A stretch of 64,000 nucleotides of DNA from Paenibacillus sp. V4I7 (GCF_030817275.1 NZ_JAUSZD010000002.1:3968001-4032000); one strand, 5' to 3'. Shown: positions 17,469-28,187, counted from the stretch's first letter. The notes: generated from the letters alone by a model not told the origin. Program-made: numbers and translations.

Positions 17469-18647
17469 CTACTCCCCAGAAGCATCCGCCAAATCCTTCT
17501 CCTGCAGCAGCTCCAAAAACAACCGAACCAATTCAGGTTCAGGCAGCGCGCCGCCTGTTTGACGAGAGTAGAACCGCGTGAAGTGCTCTTCCATCGACAA
17601 ATCTGCTCTCGATACAGTGGCTCGGACAGCCTCCATCTCCGGATAAATTGGCCTAATATGTATGAAGCCTTCGTATGCTTTGCGCAGCGATTGAATCTGT
17701 TCGATAGACATGGCTTCTGTCATTGTGACTTCCAAATCGATCCAAGCCGAAGCATCGCGTTGCTCATCCAGCCATTGGTGCACCTGTCCAATTCCTTCTT
17801 TGGCTTTCCAACTAACAAGAGGGCGGCCCGAAGTCAGAAATATCTCCTTAGGCTCGGCTGCTTGTCCCGGAGCTAATTCGAGCACTGTGACCGATTTTGC
17901 TTGGCCGGCTTCCGAGAAGCTGTAGGCGATAGGAGAACCACAATAACGGATGGGAGACGCTGCTTTGACATTTTGCGGTCTATGCAAATGGCCAAGCGCA
18001 ACATACTGCGCTCCTGCCGTTAGAGCATTTGTATCTACCGTATAGGCGCCCCCTACTTGAATAGGGCGTTCCGATTCCGTTTCATGACCGCCAAGTACGT
18101 ACAAATGGCTCATGATTAGATTCACCGTACCGGCTTCAAAAGAAGCCGCTTGTTTACGAATAAGTGCACCCACACGTTCGGAATATTTGCTGCGCAGTAC
18201 TTCCTCTTCGGCTACATCCGATAGCAGCTCCTTGAGTCGCGATTCCGACGGGTACGGCAGCGTAATCAGACGTGTTAACTCACCTGTTCTAGCAATACCA
18301 ATCGACTGAATGTCAGGGACCGGTAAGCCAATAATCGCGATCCCTTGTTTAGCCGCAAGCGGACCTGATGCTGCGAGCCGATCCGGATGATCATGGTTGC
18401 CGGAGATAATAGCCACTTGGCGCTTACCGCCGTCAGCCAACCTGGCAATGCCTTCATAGAAAAGCTGTTCAGCAGCAGCGGGAGGATTTACACTATCATA
18501 GATATCCCCTGCGATCAAAACTAAATCGATGGCTTGATCTTGTACAATCTGCACAAGCTCATCCATGAAAGCCGTCTGTTCTTCTAATCGGCTGCGACCT
18601 TCGAGTGTTCGACCGAAGTGCCAATCAGCTGTGTGTAAAATTCGCAT
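17469..18647 (-). CDS. sbcD: Nuclease SbcCD subunit D (Mre11-like)
   Basis: 392 residues. The calcineurin-like phosphoesterase motifs are complete: ADWHFG at the N-terminus, AGDIYD, SGNHDHPDR and ALGHLHRPQ. It is the metal-dependent nuclease subunit that joins SbcC. AAGGAGATG precedes the ATG. It follows addA by 42 bases, placing two double-strand-break systems in one transcription unit. Confidence 0.96.
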   Translation of the reverse strand: MRILHTADWHFGRTLEGRSRLEEQTAFMDELVQIVQDQAIDLVLIAGDIYDSVNPPAAAEQLFYEGIARLADGGKRQVAIISGNHDHPDRLAASGPLAAKQGIAIIGLPVPDIQSIGIARTGELTRLITLPYPSESRLKELLSDVAEEEVLRSKYSERVGALIRKQAASFEAGTVNLIMSHLYVLGGHETESERPIQVGGAYTVDTNALTAGAQYVALGHLHRPQNVKAASPIRYCGSPIAYSFSEAGQAKSVTVLELAPGQAAEPKEIFLTSGRPLVSWKAKEGIGQVHQWLDEQRDASAWIDLEVTMTEAMSIEQIQSLRKAYEGFIHIRPIYPEMEAVRATVSRADLSMEEHFTRFYSRQTGGALPEPELVRLFLELLQEKDLADASGE

Positions 18648-18689
18648 AGCTCATCTCCTTCCTAAGCATTCGTTACTCTCTATCCCCTT

Positions 18690-21600
18690 TTACATCTCCA
18701 ACAATTTCGCCCCATCAAAGAAATACAAGAACTTCCCATTTACAGGACGCTTCCAAATATGTTCCACGGCCCGGGTATACAGTGATATTTGCTTCTCATA
18801 ACGCACCTTCAGTTCCGCATCACTGCTTCCCTTTACCGCATCCGTTTTATAATCGACCAACACGAGTCCTAGTTCATCTTCGAATAAACAATCGATAACC
18901 CCTTGAATTAACACAGTCTCCCCTATCGTGGAGCGGTCTGTTCCCATGTAGACCTCATCCGCAGGCAGTCCGTAGCTAAATGGTACCTCACGCTGCACGT
19001 TCGCAGCTTGTACCATCCGTTTGCCAACTTCTGTTTCGAAAAACTTCAAAACAACCGGAATATCTACAACATCACACTGCTCCTGCGTAAGCGTTTGTTT
19101 GTTAAGCATCTCCTCAAGAGTTGCCTGTATGCTTGATTCCGTCGGCGATTCCTGCAAAGAAAGATTTTGCATGACAGCATGGACAACGGTCCCCTTTTCA
19201 GCTGCAGTCAGCTTTTTCTCTTCCATGAATCTAGGTCTGCGCCATACCGCAATCTTTGGCTTCACCTGAGACTCATCCCAAACAGCAGTCTCTGTTCCAG
19301 ATGGAAATTCCATTTCTCCCGCTAGGCGATTGAGTTCAGACAAACGCTTCATTTCCGACACAGTAGTCTTAGCAAAATGCTTAGGCGCATCCGGGTATTC
19401 GTATGTCCAAGAAAGCCGATCCTCCAACCAATCCTTCCATCTTCCCACTGTAGGGACAGAATGACTATGATGAACGGCTGACATTCGGTCAGCGTCGGGT
19501 AACACACTTCCGGCTTCCAATGTTTCTTCCATATGTAAGCTCTCAGGCTGGATAACCGTCAACTTCCACTGTGAAGGATCTTGAAGAAGACGCACGCCAG
19601 AGGATGACTCACTAATGCCGAGGCGCTCTCTCCAGAGAGCCGCATCTGGATGACGAAGCAGGGCAGGTCCGACCCAATCAAGATAGCTCCTCGCTTTCGC
19701 CAGTTCAAAGTCCGGCAAATACCATTCCGTCCTAGACAGATTACGCCCCCAACCGCGCAGCAGCTTATCGAGTGATTTCACTGTACCAAGTAAATACAGC
19801 TTTTCTCTTGCCCTTGTGAGAGCAACATACAAGACGCGCATTTCCTCTGCAAGCAGTTCTAGCTTCATTCTTCTTTTGATGGCTAAGGAAGGCAGTGTTG
19901 GATAGCTTACGCGCAAAGCCGTATCCACAAAACGAGGTCCAAAGCCGAGCTCTTTATGCAGTAAAAAAGCATCATTCAAATCCCGTTGATTGAACATTTT
20001 GGCCATACCTGCCACGAATACAACTGGGAACTCAAGCCCTTTACTTTTATGAATGGACATAATGCGAACCACATCTTCTTGTTCACCGAGCGCACGCGCT
20101 GTGCCTAAATCTCCGCCACTCTCTTTCATTCGTTCGATAAAACGCAGAAAGCGGAATAATCCACGTAGGGATGTGCTTTCGTATTGTCTTGCACGATCGT
20201 ATAATGCTCTTAAATTAGCTTGTCGTTGCAAGCCACCCGGCAATCCGCCGGTGAAATCGTAATAGCCCGTTTGTCTATAGATGCTCCAAATTAAATCAGC
20301 AAGAGAGCCTTGTCTGGCGTCATTTCGCCACTTTTCCAGAAGCCCTAGAAAATGGTTCAGCTTTTGTAAAAGAGCTTCGTTATCATCTGACTCTGCACTT
20401 TTAACTACCTGTAAGACAGACTCGTAAAAAGGCACTGATTTGTCCGCGACCCTGATTTGTGCTAAATCCTCAGCGGTAAGCTGCACAACCGGAGAACGCA
20501 GTACGGCCGCCAATGGTACATCCTGATACGGATTGTCGATGACTTTCAGCAAGGCAAGCATCACTTCTACTTCCGTTGCAGAAAAATATCCGGTGCTCAG
20601 TTCCGCATAGGCAGGTATGCCCTGTTTTTTGAGTTCTTCAATGATGACAGGAGACCACGCCTGCGTCGCCCGCAGCAAAATCACGATATCACGATAAGTC
20701 GCAGGACGATCCCCGCCTGTTCTTTTATCAAAAACCTGAAAAGCTTCCTGTCCCCCTGCACCTAGCAATCCTCGAATTTGGCGAGCAATCGTGCGCGCTT
20801 CCAACTGCGCTGTTTCCAGTTCTTGCGCTTCTATTACAGGATCAGAGGCCCCCTCAGCCCCCTCTCCAAAAGCTTCTGAGTCTTGATCATCGGCATCATC
20901 AGTGAACGATTCACTTTTGTCTGGCACTTCCGTCCCACGATCGACAATCAGCATTTCTACTGAACAATCTGAAGCAGATGGCGGATAACCCGCTCCGTAA
21001 ACAAGCTCAGCGCGCTCATCATAGGCAATTTCACCAACGGTTTCATTCATCATTTGTTTAAAAAGAAAATTGACCGCATCGACAACCTGAATGCGACTGC
21101 GGAAATTACGCGCCAAATCGATTCTTCCACCTTCGGAAGACGTTTCTGGCGATTCATCCTTATTGGAACGATACGCCTTATACTTCTCCAGGAAGAGACC
21201 TGGCTCAGCAAGACGGAACCGATATATACTCTGTTTCACGTCGCCTACCATAAACCGATTGCCAGGCTTCGTATGCGAGATTAGTTCAACAATAGCTTCC
21301 TGTACGCGGTTCGTATCCTGATATTCATCCAGAAGCACTTCCACGAATTGTCTGCGATAAGCTTGGGCAGCCTCGGATGGAATCAGTTCCCCGGGGATAG
21401 AGCCCTCTGCGCTAAGAATTTGTAAACAATAGTGCTCCAAATCGGCAAAATCGATCAAGCCCTTGGCTTGCTTGGCCTCTTGATACCGCTGTCCGAAATC
21501 AACAACCAGATCCACAAGCGTATGAAGCAGAGGAGCCATATCGGCAACTTCCTGATGAAATTGTTCAGGTGTACGTCCGAACAGTTCTTCTTTCATTTTG

Positions 21601-22643
21601 TTAATTTGCTCTTTGGCTTTATTTCGCAGCTCTTTAACTTCTTCCTGCAGCTCTTTGTCATAGTCATCGCCCTTGCATGATTTGAGCTTCCCGAACTCGG
21701 CCGTCTGGAAACCAAGATACAAGACGGACCACGGATAGGTGGTCGTTTCACGCAAATTGTCTACGAGCAGCAAATCTTCTCGCAGATTATCCAAATAAGG
21801 GGCCGGACCGCCAGGCGATTCAGCGATTTGCTGCGCTTGCCACAGTAGATCAGCGGCTCCTTCGAGCTCTATAGACAGGTCGCGAATGAGACTCTGCTCC
21901 CAGATCGAATAGTCCGCTGGCGCAGTCGCAGCGGCAACGTAAGGCAGCGCCTCCTGCATAACGGAGGCTGCCTCATCCGGCACGTCTTGCGGAATCTGTG
22001 GCGCCGGTGGTCCAAACATCGAAGCCGTCGCCCTGAGCCAGTACTCCGGCCATGGATGACTGCGCGACACATCATACAGCTTCTGAATAAGCTGCATGAT
22101 CGCGTCGTCGTTGCGCTCGCCGCTGAACGAATCGACCAGCCGCCAGAAGGCGCTGTTCTCTCCGCTTACGGCGTAGTACTGCTCAAGCATTTCGCCTAAC
22201 AGGTCTTGGCGAAGCAGGTCAGCCTCCGTCTCGTTGGCGATTCGGAAGCCCGGGTCTAACCGAATAAGGCTGAAGTAACGTTGAACGACTTCCAGACAGA
22301 AGGAATGCAGCGTAGTAATCGATGCGCGTCCCATCAGTGCGAGCTGCTTGCGCAAATGCTGCGAATGCGGCTGCTTCATCAGCTCTTTTTCCAGTGCTTC
22401 ACGTATGCGATGCTTCATCTCGGATGCCGCTGCCTTGGTAAACGTCGCAACCAGCAAGCGGTCAACATCAATCGGCTCCCACTCATTGGATATCCGGCGT
22501 ATAATCCGCTCGACGAGTACGGCGGTTTTGCCTGAACCAGCAGCAGCGGCAACCAGCATATTTTGACCCTTGAGTGTAATTGCATCCCATTGATCATCCG
22601 TCCATGTACTGCCAGGAGGCTTAGGCTGTTGTTGTTTATTCAC
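18690..22643 (-). CDS. addA: ATP-dependent helicase/nuclease AddA
   Basis: 1317 residues. UvrD-like helicase motifs: Q-motif TDDQWDAI, Walker A (AAAGSGKTAVLVERII), motif II DEYQD, SIYRFR, motif IV-VI (IMSIHKSKGLEFPVVF, RVLYVALTRAREKLYL), then a C-terminal RecB-like nuclease domain with LVLVDYKTDAV. With AddB it resects double-strand breaks and recognises Chi. The start is GTG at 22643, with AGAAAGGAG upstream, 22 bases after addB. Confidence 0.97.
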   Translation of the reverse strand: MNKQQQPKPPGSTWTDDQWDAITLKGQNMLVAAAAGSGKTAVLVERIIRRISNEWEPIDVDRLLVATFTKAAASEMKHRIREALEKELMKQPHSQHLRKQLALMGRASITTLHSFCLEVVQRYFSLIRLDPGFRIANETEADLLRQDLLGEMLEQYYAVSGENSAFWRLVDSFSGERNDDAIMQLIQKLYDVSRSHPWPEYWLRATASMFGPPAPQIPQDVPDEAASVMQEALPYVAAATAPADYSIWEQSLIRDLSIELEGAADLLWQAQQIAESPGGPAPYLDNLREDLLLVDNLRETTTYPWSVLYLGFQTAEFGKLKSCKGDDYDKELQEEVKELRNKAKEQINKMKEELFGRTPEQFHQEVADMAPLLHTLVDLVVDFGQRYQEAKQAKGLIDFADLEHYCLQILSAEGSIPGELIPSEAAQAYRRQFVEVLLDEYQDTNRVQEAIVELISHTKPGNRFMVGDVKQSIYRFRLAEPGLFLEKYKAYRSNKDESPETSSEGGRIDLARNFRSRIQVVDAVNFLFKQMMNETVGEIAYDERAELVYGAGYPPSASDCSVEMLIVDRGTEVPDKSESFTDDADDQDSEAFGEGAEGASDPVIEAQELETAQLEARTIARQIRGLLGAGGQEAFQVFDKRTGGDRPATYRDIVILLRATQAWSPVIIEELKKQGIPAYAELSTGYFSATEVEVMLALLKVIDNPYQDVPLAAVLRSPVVQLTAEDLAQIRVADKSVPFYESVLQVVKSAESDDNEALLQKLNHFLGLLEKWRNDARQGSLADLIWSIYRQTGYYDFTGGLPGGLQRQANLRALYDRARQYESTSLRGLFRFLRFIERMKESGGDLGTARALGEQEDVVRIMSIHKSKGLEFPVVFVAGMAKMFNQRDLNDAFLLHKELGFGPRFVDTALRVSYPTLPSLAIKRRMKLELLAEEMRVLYVALTRAREKLYLLGTVKSLDKLLRGWGRNLSRTEWYLPDFELAKARSYLDWVGPALLRHPDAALWRERLGISESSSGVRLLQDPSQWKLTVIQPESLHMEETLEAGSVLPDADRMSAVHHSHSVPTVGRWKDWLEDRLSWTYEYPDAPKHFAKTTVSEMKRLSELNRLAGEMEFPSGTETAVWDESQVKPKIAVWRRPRFMEEKKLTAAEKGTVVHAVMQNLSLQESPTESSIQATLEEMLNKQTLTQEQCDVVDIPVVLKFFETEVGKRMVQAANVQREVPFSYGLPADEVYMGTDRSTIGETVLIQGVIDCLFEDELGLVLVDYKTDAVKGSSDAELKVRYEKQISLYTRAVEHIWKRPVNGKFLYFFDGAKLLEM

Positions 22644-22665
22644 GTATGTACGCTCCTTTCTGCCT

Positions 22666-25600
22666 TTAGGATTGGTTCACGTTTTGCTCTAGATCGGACC
22701 AAAGCTGATCTTTGCCCCGTTGTTTGAGCTGGTGAACCTCATTGCCTTCAAATAATGGATCAAATTGACAAATCGATTTATACGAGCAATGCAGACAGGC
22801 TGTTTTTTTACCCAAACGGTACGGAGCAATATCCACAGTTCCATCTGTGATACTCGTTCCGATCTGTTTAACCTGTTTCCGCACATATTTACGAAGTGTA
22901 TCCCACTGTTCATCCGTTGCTACCGAAGAGGTTGAGTAGAAGCTTCCGTCCTTCTTCAAGGCAACTGGGATAAGCTGGGAGTGACCGGCACTCTTCACCA
23001 GCTCATCGTCCATCATAACGGCTACTTCCGCATCAGCGGTGATTAAGCCTTTCATTTTATAACGTTTGCGAAGCTCCTTCTCCACTTCTGCGGGATCGAG
23101 CGCATTTTTTTGCTGGAGCATCGGATTGTGCACATGGAAATAAAGCACGCCTGCCGGCTTCGCTGCAATGCCCAGCCACTGCTCCGCATGAGTAATAATG
23201 ACGTCCAAATACGTCAGCATTTGAAGGGAAAGACCGTAATACACCTCAGATAACTGCAAGGAGGTTTGACTTGATTTATAGTCAATAACGCGCAAAAGAA
23301 CGCCTTGCTCGCCATCCGCTCGATCCACTCGGTCAATCCGACCGATAATTTCCATGGTGCAGCCATTATCTAACTCGAAGGTCAGTGACGGCAATTCTTT
23401 GCCAGGTCCAAAATCAATCTCCAGCCCCAGTGGCTGGAACTGCCCATGCTTGGCATGCTCACCGAGCACAACTGCTGCTCTGCCTACAACCTGCTTTAGT
23501 TTTCTTGCTATGTAAGCATAACGGCTTGAACTTAACAGAATTTCTCCTTGTAGCCTTGGCGCGAGCTCGTCCACGACCTGTGCGGAACGCTCCATGCATT
23601 GCTCAGCTGTGAGCAAACCCCAGTCAAGTTGATCCTGCTGGAGCTTTTGGACAAACTGATTTAGCGCTGCGTGGAACAATTGTCCAATGTCCGGAGCATC
23701 TAATCGATAAACCCGTCTTTCCTGCAGTCTTAAGCCATGGGACACAAAATGCGAGAAAGGACAAGCCACATACTTCTCCATTCTCGATACACTCGCACGT
23801 AAATTTTGCCCATATAGAAGCTTGCTTGTCTTTAAACTGAGGCCATTCTCTTTATTCGTATATTGCAGCGCCTGAACTAACGATTGCAGCTTCATCTGCC
23901 ACACCGGCTGCTCGGCATACCAATTGTACGTTTCCCACCAAAGGTCAGCCATTCGTCCACCTAACATCCAATGCTTCATGCGGACAGCCAAATAGGAGAT
24001 AGCTTGAATGGGATGCGAAATATATGCCGCCTGCTCGCCTTCAGGCGATTCAGCTGCTGGTTCAGCAAGTAAAAGCGGGGCTTCTGTCCCCGGAAAAAGC
24101 TGACGCATCTGCTTGATTAGCTCTGATGGCAGAAGTGATTTTCCTTCTTCATCGGCAAGCGGGTAGCTCATCCAAAGCCTTTTGCCTGGTACGGTTAGCG
24201 ATGTATACACAATAAACTGCTCGTCCAGCAGCTTGCGGCGACTGCCATCTGCCATTGGCAAGCCTGACTCTGTCAGTACACTTCTTTCCGCTTCCGTAAG
24301 GACGCCTTTTTCATCCATTTGAGCAGGGATCACCCCATCGTTGACGCCTAAAATGTAAGCATATCGAATCCCGCTGGAACGTGTACGGTCCATGCTTCCG
24401 ATCAATAGCTGATCCATCGAAGGCGGCACTAAGCCTAGCTTCATACTCTCCATACCGGTCTCAATAAGTCCGTTAAAAAGCTCCAGACTCAGGTCGTCTT
24501 CCCCCATCGTCTCTACCAATTGATCCAGCATATCCATGATACTATCCCACATTTGGCCATGCTCTCGCGCTTTTTCTGGCTTCCCATCTTGGATCGCTTG
24601 CCCACTCCAAGACTCTAATTTCTCAGGAGCCTGTACAGTGACCAGGAGCTCATATAGCGCTTCAACCTGCTCTTTAACGGAGCTTGCTTGCTGTAAACGT
24701 TTCGAAAAGGCAAGGAGCGGTCTTACAACCCACGCTTTGCTCGTGTTTAAGGATTGCAGCTCTGCCGTTTGCTCCTGTACACCATCGTCCGCTTGCTCCA
24801 GATTAGCTCGAAATTTAAAGGTCCATGGCTTGCCATCCGTCCATCTGTACCCTTGAATGCCGAACGCAAGTACATAATTCTCTAATTTATCCAGCTCCGT
24901 CCGCTGGGAAGCTGCTTCCATTGGCAGCAGCAGATCCGTTTTGACACACCGAAATACGGCATCGTAATGCCAATTATGCTGCACAACTTCCAAGGCCGAG
25001 CGAATGAATTCAACGAGTGGATGATGGAGGACTGACCGCTTTTGGTCAAAAAAGTGAGGAATGTCATAATCGGTCAAAACCGCTTTTAACAAATCCTGAT
25101 AGCCATCCATGTTCCGTACCATGACAGCAATTTCCCGCCATCGAACTCCTTGTTCACGAACCAGCATCAGCATATCCCGCACAGCACCCTCAACCTCAGC
25201 ACGGCGATGAACAGCCTCCCTAATAACAAGCTGGTCGCTTAATTTCTCGTTTGGCGCAGGCTTATATAGCCCAGCACCGCCACCAATACGTCGATCAAAC
25301 TTCCGCTCTAAATAGCCTAAAGCCGGACTATCTTCATAGCGCGGCGAAGTTTCAGGAGCCATGAGATGAACTTCAGCTGCCGGTAAACCAAGCTTCCATA
25401 TGAGTTCTTGCATGCGCACCATCGTCGTCGCTGTAGGGTGAAACAAATCCAGCTCATCGGGCGTATCCCCAGCCTGCAGCTCACGATCAAGACAAAGTGT
25501 CACCGTCACCTGTTTGCACGCAGCAAAAAGCGCGCCAAGCACCGCAAACTCTTGCGGCGTGAAGCCGTGAAAACCATCAATCCATACCGATGCCGACCGC

Positions 25601-26196
25601 AAATAAGCGGAATTCGGTATTTGCTCCGCCAAAAGCGTTAAATAATCCTCTCCGTCCAAATACTGACGGGAAAGCTCAGATTCAAATTGCCGATAAACCA
25701 GCTGAATGTCATGCATTTTATCACGCAGCAAGCCGCTCTCTCCGAGCGTAATGACACGTCTATTCTCGTGTTCTTCCAGCTGCTTAGCGGTTACACAATA
25801 CCGTTTCATTTCTGTGAAAAGCTGATTCAGCCGATCGACAAACCCCATTTGCTCCGCCGAATGACCGAATAGGTGAAGCTCGTCTTTATATTTATGTAAA
25901 ATGCTGGTTAACAGCAATTTCTTGCCTGTATCATCAATGGGCAGCCTCGCTGTGCCGCCTTCTTCTTGCATGACACGCCACGCCAAACGGTGAAAACTTA
26001 ACACCTGAGCGCGGATCATACCACGAATACTAGGATCAGAGACAAGCGCATGCTCCGCCTGGAACGTTGCTTGCTCAGGAACGAGTAAAATAAGCGGATG
26101 ACCTTCCGGCTCTGCCGCCAAATGCTGCTTCATCTCTGTGAGGCAGCGTTCGCTTTTGCCACTTCCGGCTCTGCCGATTACGAATCGAATGGACAT
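22666..26196 (-). CDS. addB: ATP-dependent nuclease subunit AddB
   Basis: 1176 residues. Walker A GRAGSGKSE at the N-terminus, a degenerate helicase body, and a C-terminal nuclease domain with RVIDYKSS. The iron-sulfur staple is visible: a Cys near residue 830 (KYVACPF) and a C-terminal C-x2-C-x5-C cluster (ACLHCSYKSIC). It is the first gene of the addBA-sbcDC run, with AAGGAGG before its ATG. Confidence 0.96.
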   Translation of the reverse strand: MSIRFVIGRAGSGKSERCLTEMKQHLAAEPEGHPLILLVPEQATFQAEHALVSDPSIRGMIRAQVLSFHRLAWRVMQEEGGTARLPIDDTGKKLLLTSILHKYKDELHLFGHSAEQMGFVDRLNQLFTEMKRYCVTAKQLEEHENRRVITLGESGLLRDKMHDIQLVYRQFESELSRQYLDGEDYLTLLAEQIPNSAYLRSASVWIDGFHGFTPQEFAVLGALFAACKQVTVTLCLDRELQAGDTPDELDLFHPTATTMVRMQELIWKLGLPAAEVHLMAPETSPRYEDSPALGYLERKFDRRIGGGAGLYKPAPNEKLSDQLVIREAVHRRAEVEGAVRDMLMLVREQGVRWREIAVMVRNMDGYQDLLKAVLTDYDIPHFFDQKRSVLHHPLVEFIRSALEVVQHNWHYDAVFRCVKTDLLLPMEAASQRTELDKLENYVLAFGIQGYRWTDGKPWTFKFRANLEQADDGVQEQTAELQSLNTSKAWVVRPLLAFSKRLQQASSVKEQVEALYELLVTVQAPEKLESWSGQAIQDGKPEKAREHGQMWDSIMDMLDQLVETMGEDDLSLELFNGLIETGMESMKLGLVPPSMDQLLIGSMDRTRSSGIRYAYILGVNDGVIPAQMDEKGVLTEAERSVLTESGLPMADGSRRKLLDEQFIVYTSLTVPGKRLWMSYPLADEEGKSLLPSELIKQMRQLFPGTEAPLLLAEPAAESPEGEQAAYISHPIQAISYLAVRMKHWMLGGRMADLWWETYNWYAEQPVWQMKLQSLVQALQYTNKENGLSLKTSKLLYGQNLRASVSRMEKYVACPFSHFVSHGLRLQERRVYRLDAPDIGQLFHAALNQFVQKLQQDQLDWGLLTAEQCMERSAQVVDELAPRLQGEILLSSSRYAYIARKLKQVVGRAAVVLGEHAKHGQFQPLGLEIDFGPGKELPSLTFELDNGCTMEIIGRIDRVDRADGEQGVLLRVIDYKSSQTSLQLSEVYYGLSLQMLTYLDVIITHAEQWLGIAAKPAGVLYFHVHNPMLQQKNALDPAEVEKELRKRYKMKGLITADAEVAVMMDDELVKSAGHSQLIPVALKKDGSFYSTSSVATDEQWDTLRKYVRKQVKQIGTSITDGTVDIAPYRLGKKTACLHCSYKSICQFDPLFEGNEVHQLKQRGKDQLWSDLEQNVNQS

Positions 26197-26221
26197 ATAC
26201 AGGGCCTCCTTAAAGTTTTCC

Positions 26222-26253
26222 TTAGAAAGCTTGCTTCGTAAGCATATACTTTG
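26222..26253 (+). repeat. Degenerate copy of the GCTTCGAAAGCATATGCTT element
   Basis: GCTTCGTAAGCATATACTT just upstream of addB resembles the conserved part of the 42-bp tandem unit at 53,490-53,604. It suggests a dispersed intergenic element family. Only one short match was seen. Confidence 0.35.
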
Positions 26254-26331
26254 TTCTCATATCTCTCCTATTCTATCATACTTTTGGTAGAAAAGAGGTG
26301 TGGGAGATGATGGGCTTTCGCTAGAACAAAT

Positions 26332-26369
26332 AAGCTGTTCCCTCGTCATTAGGACCGAGAGATCAGCTT
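26332..26369 (-). terminator. Possible terminator after SRPBCC gene
   Basis: AAGCTG/CAGCTT with inner CTCG/CGAG forms an interrupted stem; on the minus strand it is followed only by ATTTGTT. It lies between the SRPBCC stop codon and the addB promoter region. Weak. Confidence 0.4.
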
Positions 26370-26391
26370 ACATGTCTCATATGATTTTTTT

Positions 26392-26874
26392 CTAATCTAT
26401 CCTGCTGACTGCTATTTTGTATTTTTCATACCACTTTTCCCATTCGCCTTTTGGAAAGTCCATGAAGTGTCCATCCAATAAAGCGTACATCATATCGAGG
26501 CAAATGTGCCATCCAGATAAATCTTTGGGTGTATGATCGGTTAATGCGCTAATAAACTCTTTTAATACGAGTAAACAGCCTTCCGGCTTTGGATATAATT
26601 CGAAGCGAACACGATCATCACCCCACTCGAATTCGAGGACGGAGTATGGCTGGAAATCTGCAATTTTCATATCGATAAATGTCCCTGATTCGTCCTTCAT
26701 ATCGAATTTGATATTTCCCCCGATGCGAAGATCCTCAACTTGGAGATTAGACATCCATCTGACAAGCTTATCATTCTCCGTTAAAGCAGCCCAGACTTTC
26801 TCAATGGAATGATTCAATGGACGATCGAAGCGAGCGATATAGCCACCCTCAACTTTTTGTATGGAAGCTAACAT
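26392..26874 (-). CDS. SRPBCC (AHSA1-like START) domain protein
   Basis: 160 residues that cover one SRPBCC fold: RPLNHSIEKVWAALTENDKLVRWM, then GGNIKFDM, VLEFEWGDDRVRFELYP and the C-terminal helix with SGWHICLDMMYALLDG. Such proteins form a hydrophobic pocket; many are uncharacterised, and the name AHSA1 does not imply Hsp90 activation in bacteria. It lies 31 bases downstream of the citrate synthase gene and may share its transcript. Function unknown. Confidence 0.85.
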   Translation of the reverse strand: MLASIQKVEGGYIARFDRPLNHSIEKVWAALTENDKLVRWMSNLQVEDLRIGGNIKFDMKDESGTFIDMKIADFQPYSVLEFEWGDDRVRFELYPKPEGCLLVLKEFISALTDHTPKDLSGWHICLDMMYALLDGHFMDFPKGEWEKWYEKYKIAVSRID

Positions 26875-26905
26875 ATTCTTTATTCCTCCTCATCTAAAAC
26901 TGTTT

Positions 26906-28021
26906 TTATGTCTGTTGGAGGGTAGTTGGCATCTCACCGATATAGACCGATTGCGGCCGAAAAATACGATTACAGCTTGCTTGTTCTAGTAGATGAGCCG
27001 TCCAACCGACCATACGGCATGCTGTAAAGCTGGGTGTAAATAAAGATTTCGGTAAGGCGATAGCCCGCATAACAGCTGCTGCATAAAACTCCACATTCAC
27101 ATACAATTTCCGTCCAGGTTTATAGACAGCCAACAAATCGACGGCCAGCTTTTCAACGTGAATAGCAAGTTCGAACCATGGATCCTCTGAGGCTAATTCT
27201 GTCATGATGTGCCTTAGTGCTTCCGCTCGAGGATCGCTCGTTTTATAAATTCGATGCCCAAAACCCATCAGCCGATTGCCCGATTTCAGCTGTTCAATCA
27301 ACCAAGCTTCCGCACGATCTTTGGTTCTTATTTCATCCAGCATATGAAGGACTTCAGATGGTGCTCCGCCATGAAGAGGCCCTTTCATCGCGCCAATCGA
27401 TGCGCAGAGAGCTGAAGCAATATCAGATTGTGTAGACAGCACTACACGTCCTGCAAACGTAGAAGCATTCATCCCATGTTCCATTGCTAATATGAAATAA
27501 GCTTTTAACACCTTCACATGTACAGGCTGTGGTACTGTTCCAGTCAGCATGTACAAATAATTGGCGACATGATCGAGCTCCGGATTAGGTTCTATGGGCT
27601 GAAGTCCCAATGACTGCCGATATTTATAAGCAATAATGGTTGGCAGCAAAGCTGTATATGCCAAGATGGATTCATATCGGGGAGGCCAAGCAGCTTCCTT
27701 CACGGACTCTGTTCCTAGAAACGAGATCGCGGTACGCAACACACTCATCATATCGCATTCCAATGGCAGCAAATTTAAGGCCGATTTCAAAGTTTCAGGC
27801 AAACGCCGTTGCGCCGACCATTGGGCTCTGAAATTGACAAGTATCTCCTCTGTAGGCAGCTCACCATGCCAGAGTAAATAAGCCACTTCCTCGAAACTCT
27901 TATCCATAGCTAACTTCTTAGCCTCGTGCCCGCGATATACGAGATATCCTTTCTCCCCATCCACCAAAGACAATTCGGTTTCTGCCGCAATAATGCCTTC
28001 TAAACCAGTTACGGATGCCAT
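26906..28021 (-). CDS. Citrate synthase-like protein (CitA type)
   Basis: 371 residues of the short Gram-positive citrate/methylcitrate synthase family. Visible motifs: the N-terminal GYLVYRGHEA, the substrate-binding His in MKGPLHGGAPSE, and the catalytic His in GFGHRIYKTSDPRA. At the site where most citrate synthases have the catalytic Asp (NxDF), this protein has Glu (LYVNVEFYAAAVM). I recall the same change in the low-activity CitA of B. subtilis. It condenses, or once condensed, acetyl- or propionyl-CoA with oxaloacetate. AAAGGAAG precedes the ATG. Whether it is the main TCA enzyme cannot be told; no other TCA gene is adjacent. Confidence 0.85.
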   Translation of the reverse strand: MASVTGLEGIIAAETELSLVDGEKGYLVYRGHEAKKLAMDKSFEEVAYLLWHGELPTEEILVNFRAQWSAQRRLPETLKSALNLLPLECDMMSVLRTAISFLGTESVKEAAWPPRYESILAYTALLPTIIAYKYRQSLGLQPIEPNPELDHVANYLYMLTGTVPQPVHVKVLKAYFILAMEHGMNASTFAGRVVLSTQSDIASALCASIGAMKGPLHGGAPSEVLHMLDEIRTKDRAEAWLIEQLKSGNRLMGFGHRIYKTSDPRAEALRHIMTELASEDPWFELAIHVEKLAVDLLAVYKPGRKLYVNVEFYAAAVMRAIALPKSLFTPSFTACRMVGWTAHLLEQASCNRIFRPQSVYIGEMPTTLQQT

Positions 28022-28187
28022 ACTGTCATCTTCCTTTCAATAAGAAGTCAAATCGTTCTCCCCTTATCTTAGTCGGTAATGACAGTTTCATCCAATTGGA
28101 GTTTTCTTTCAAATCGATAAATAAAATTCAATAAATTATATGTATCAATCATATAAATTTATCGATATGACATCATTTATGATCGTA

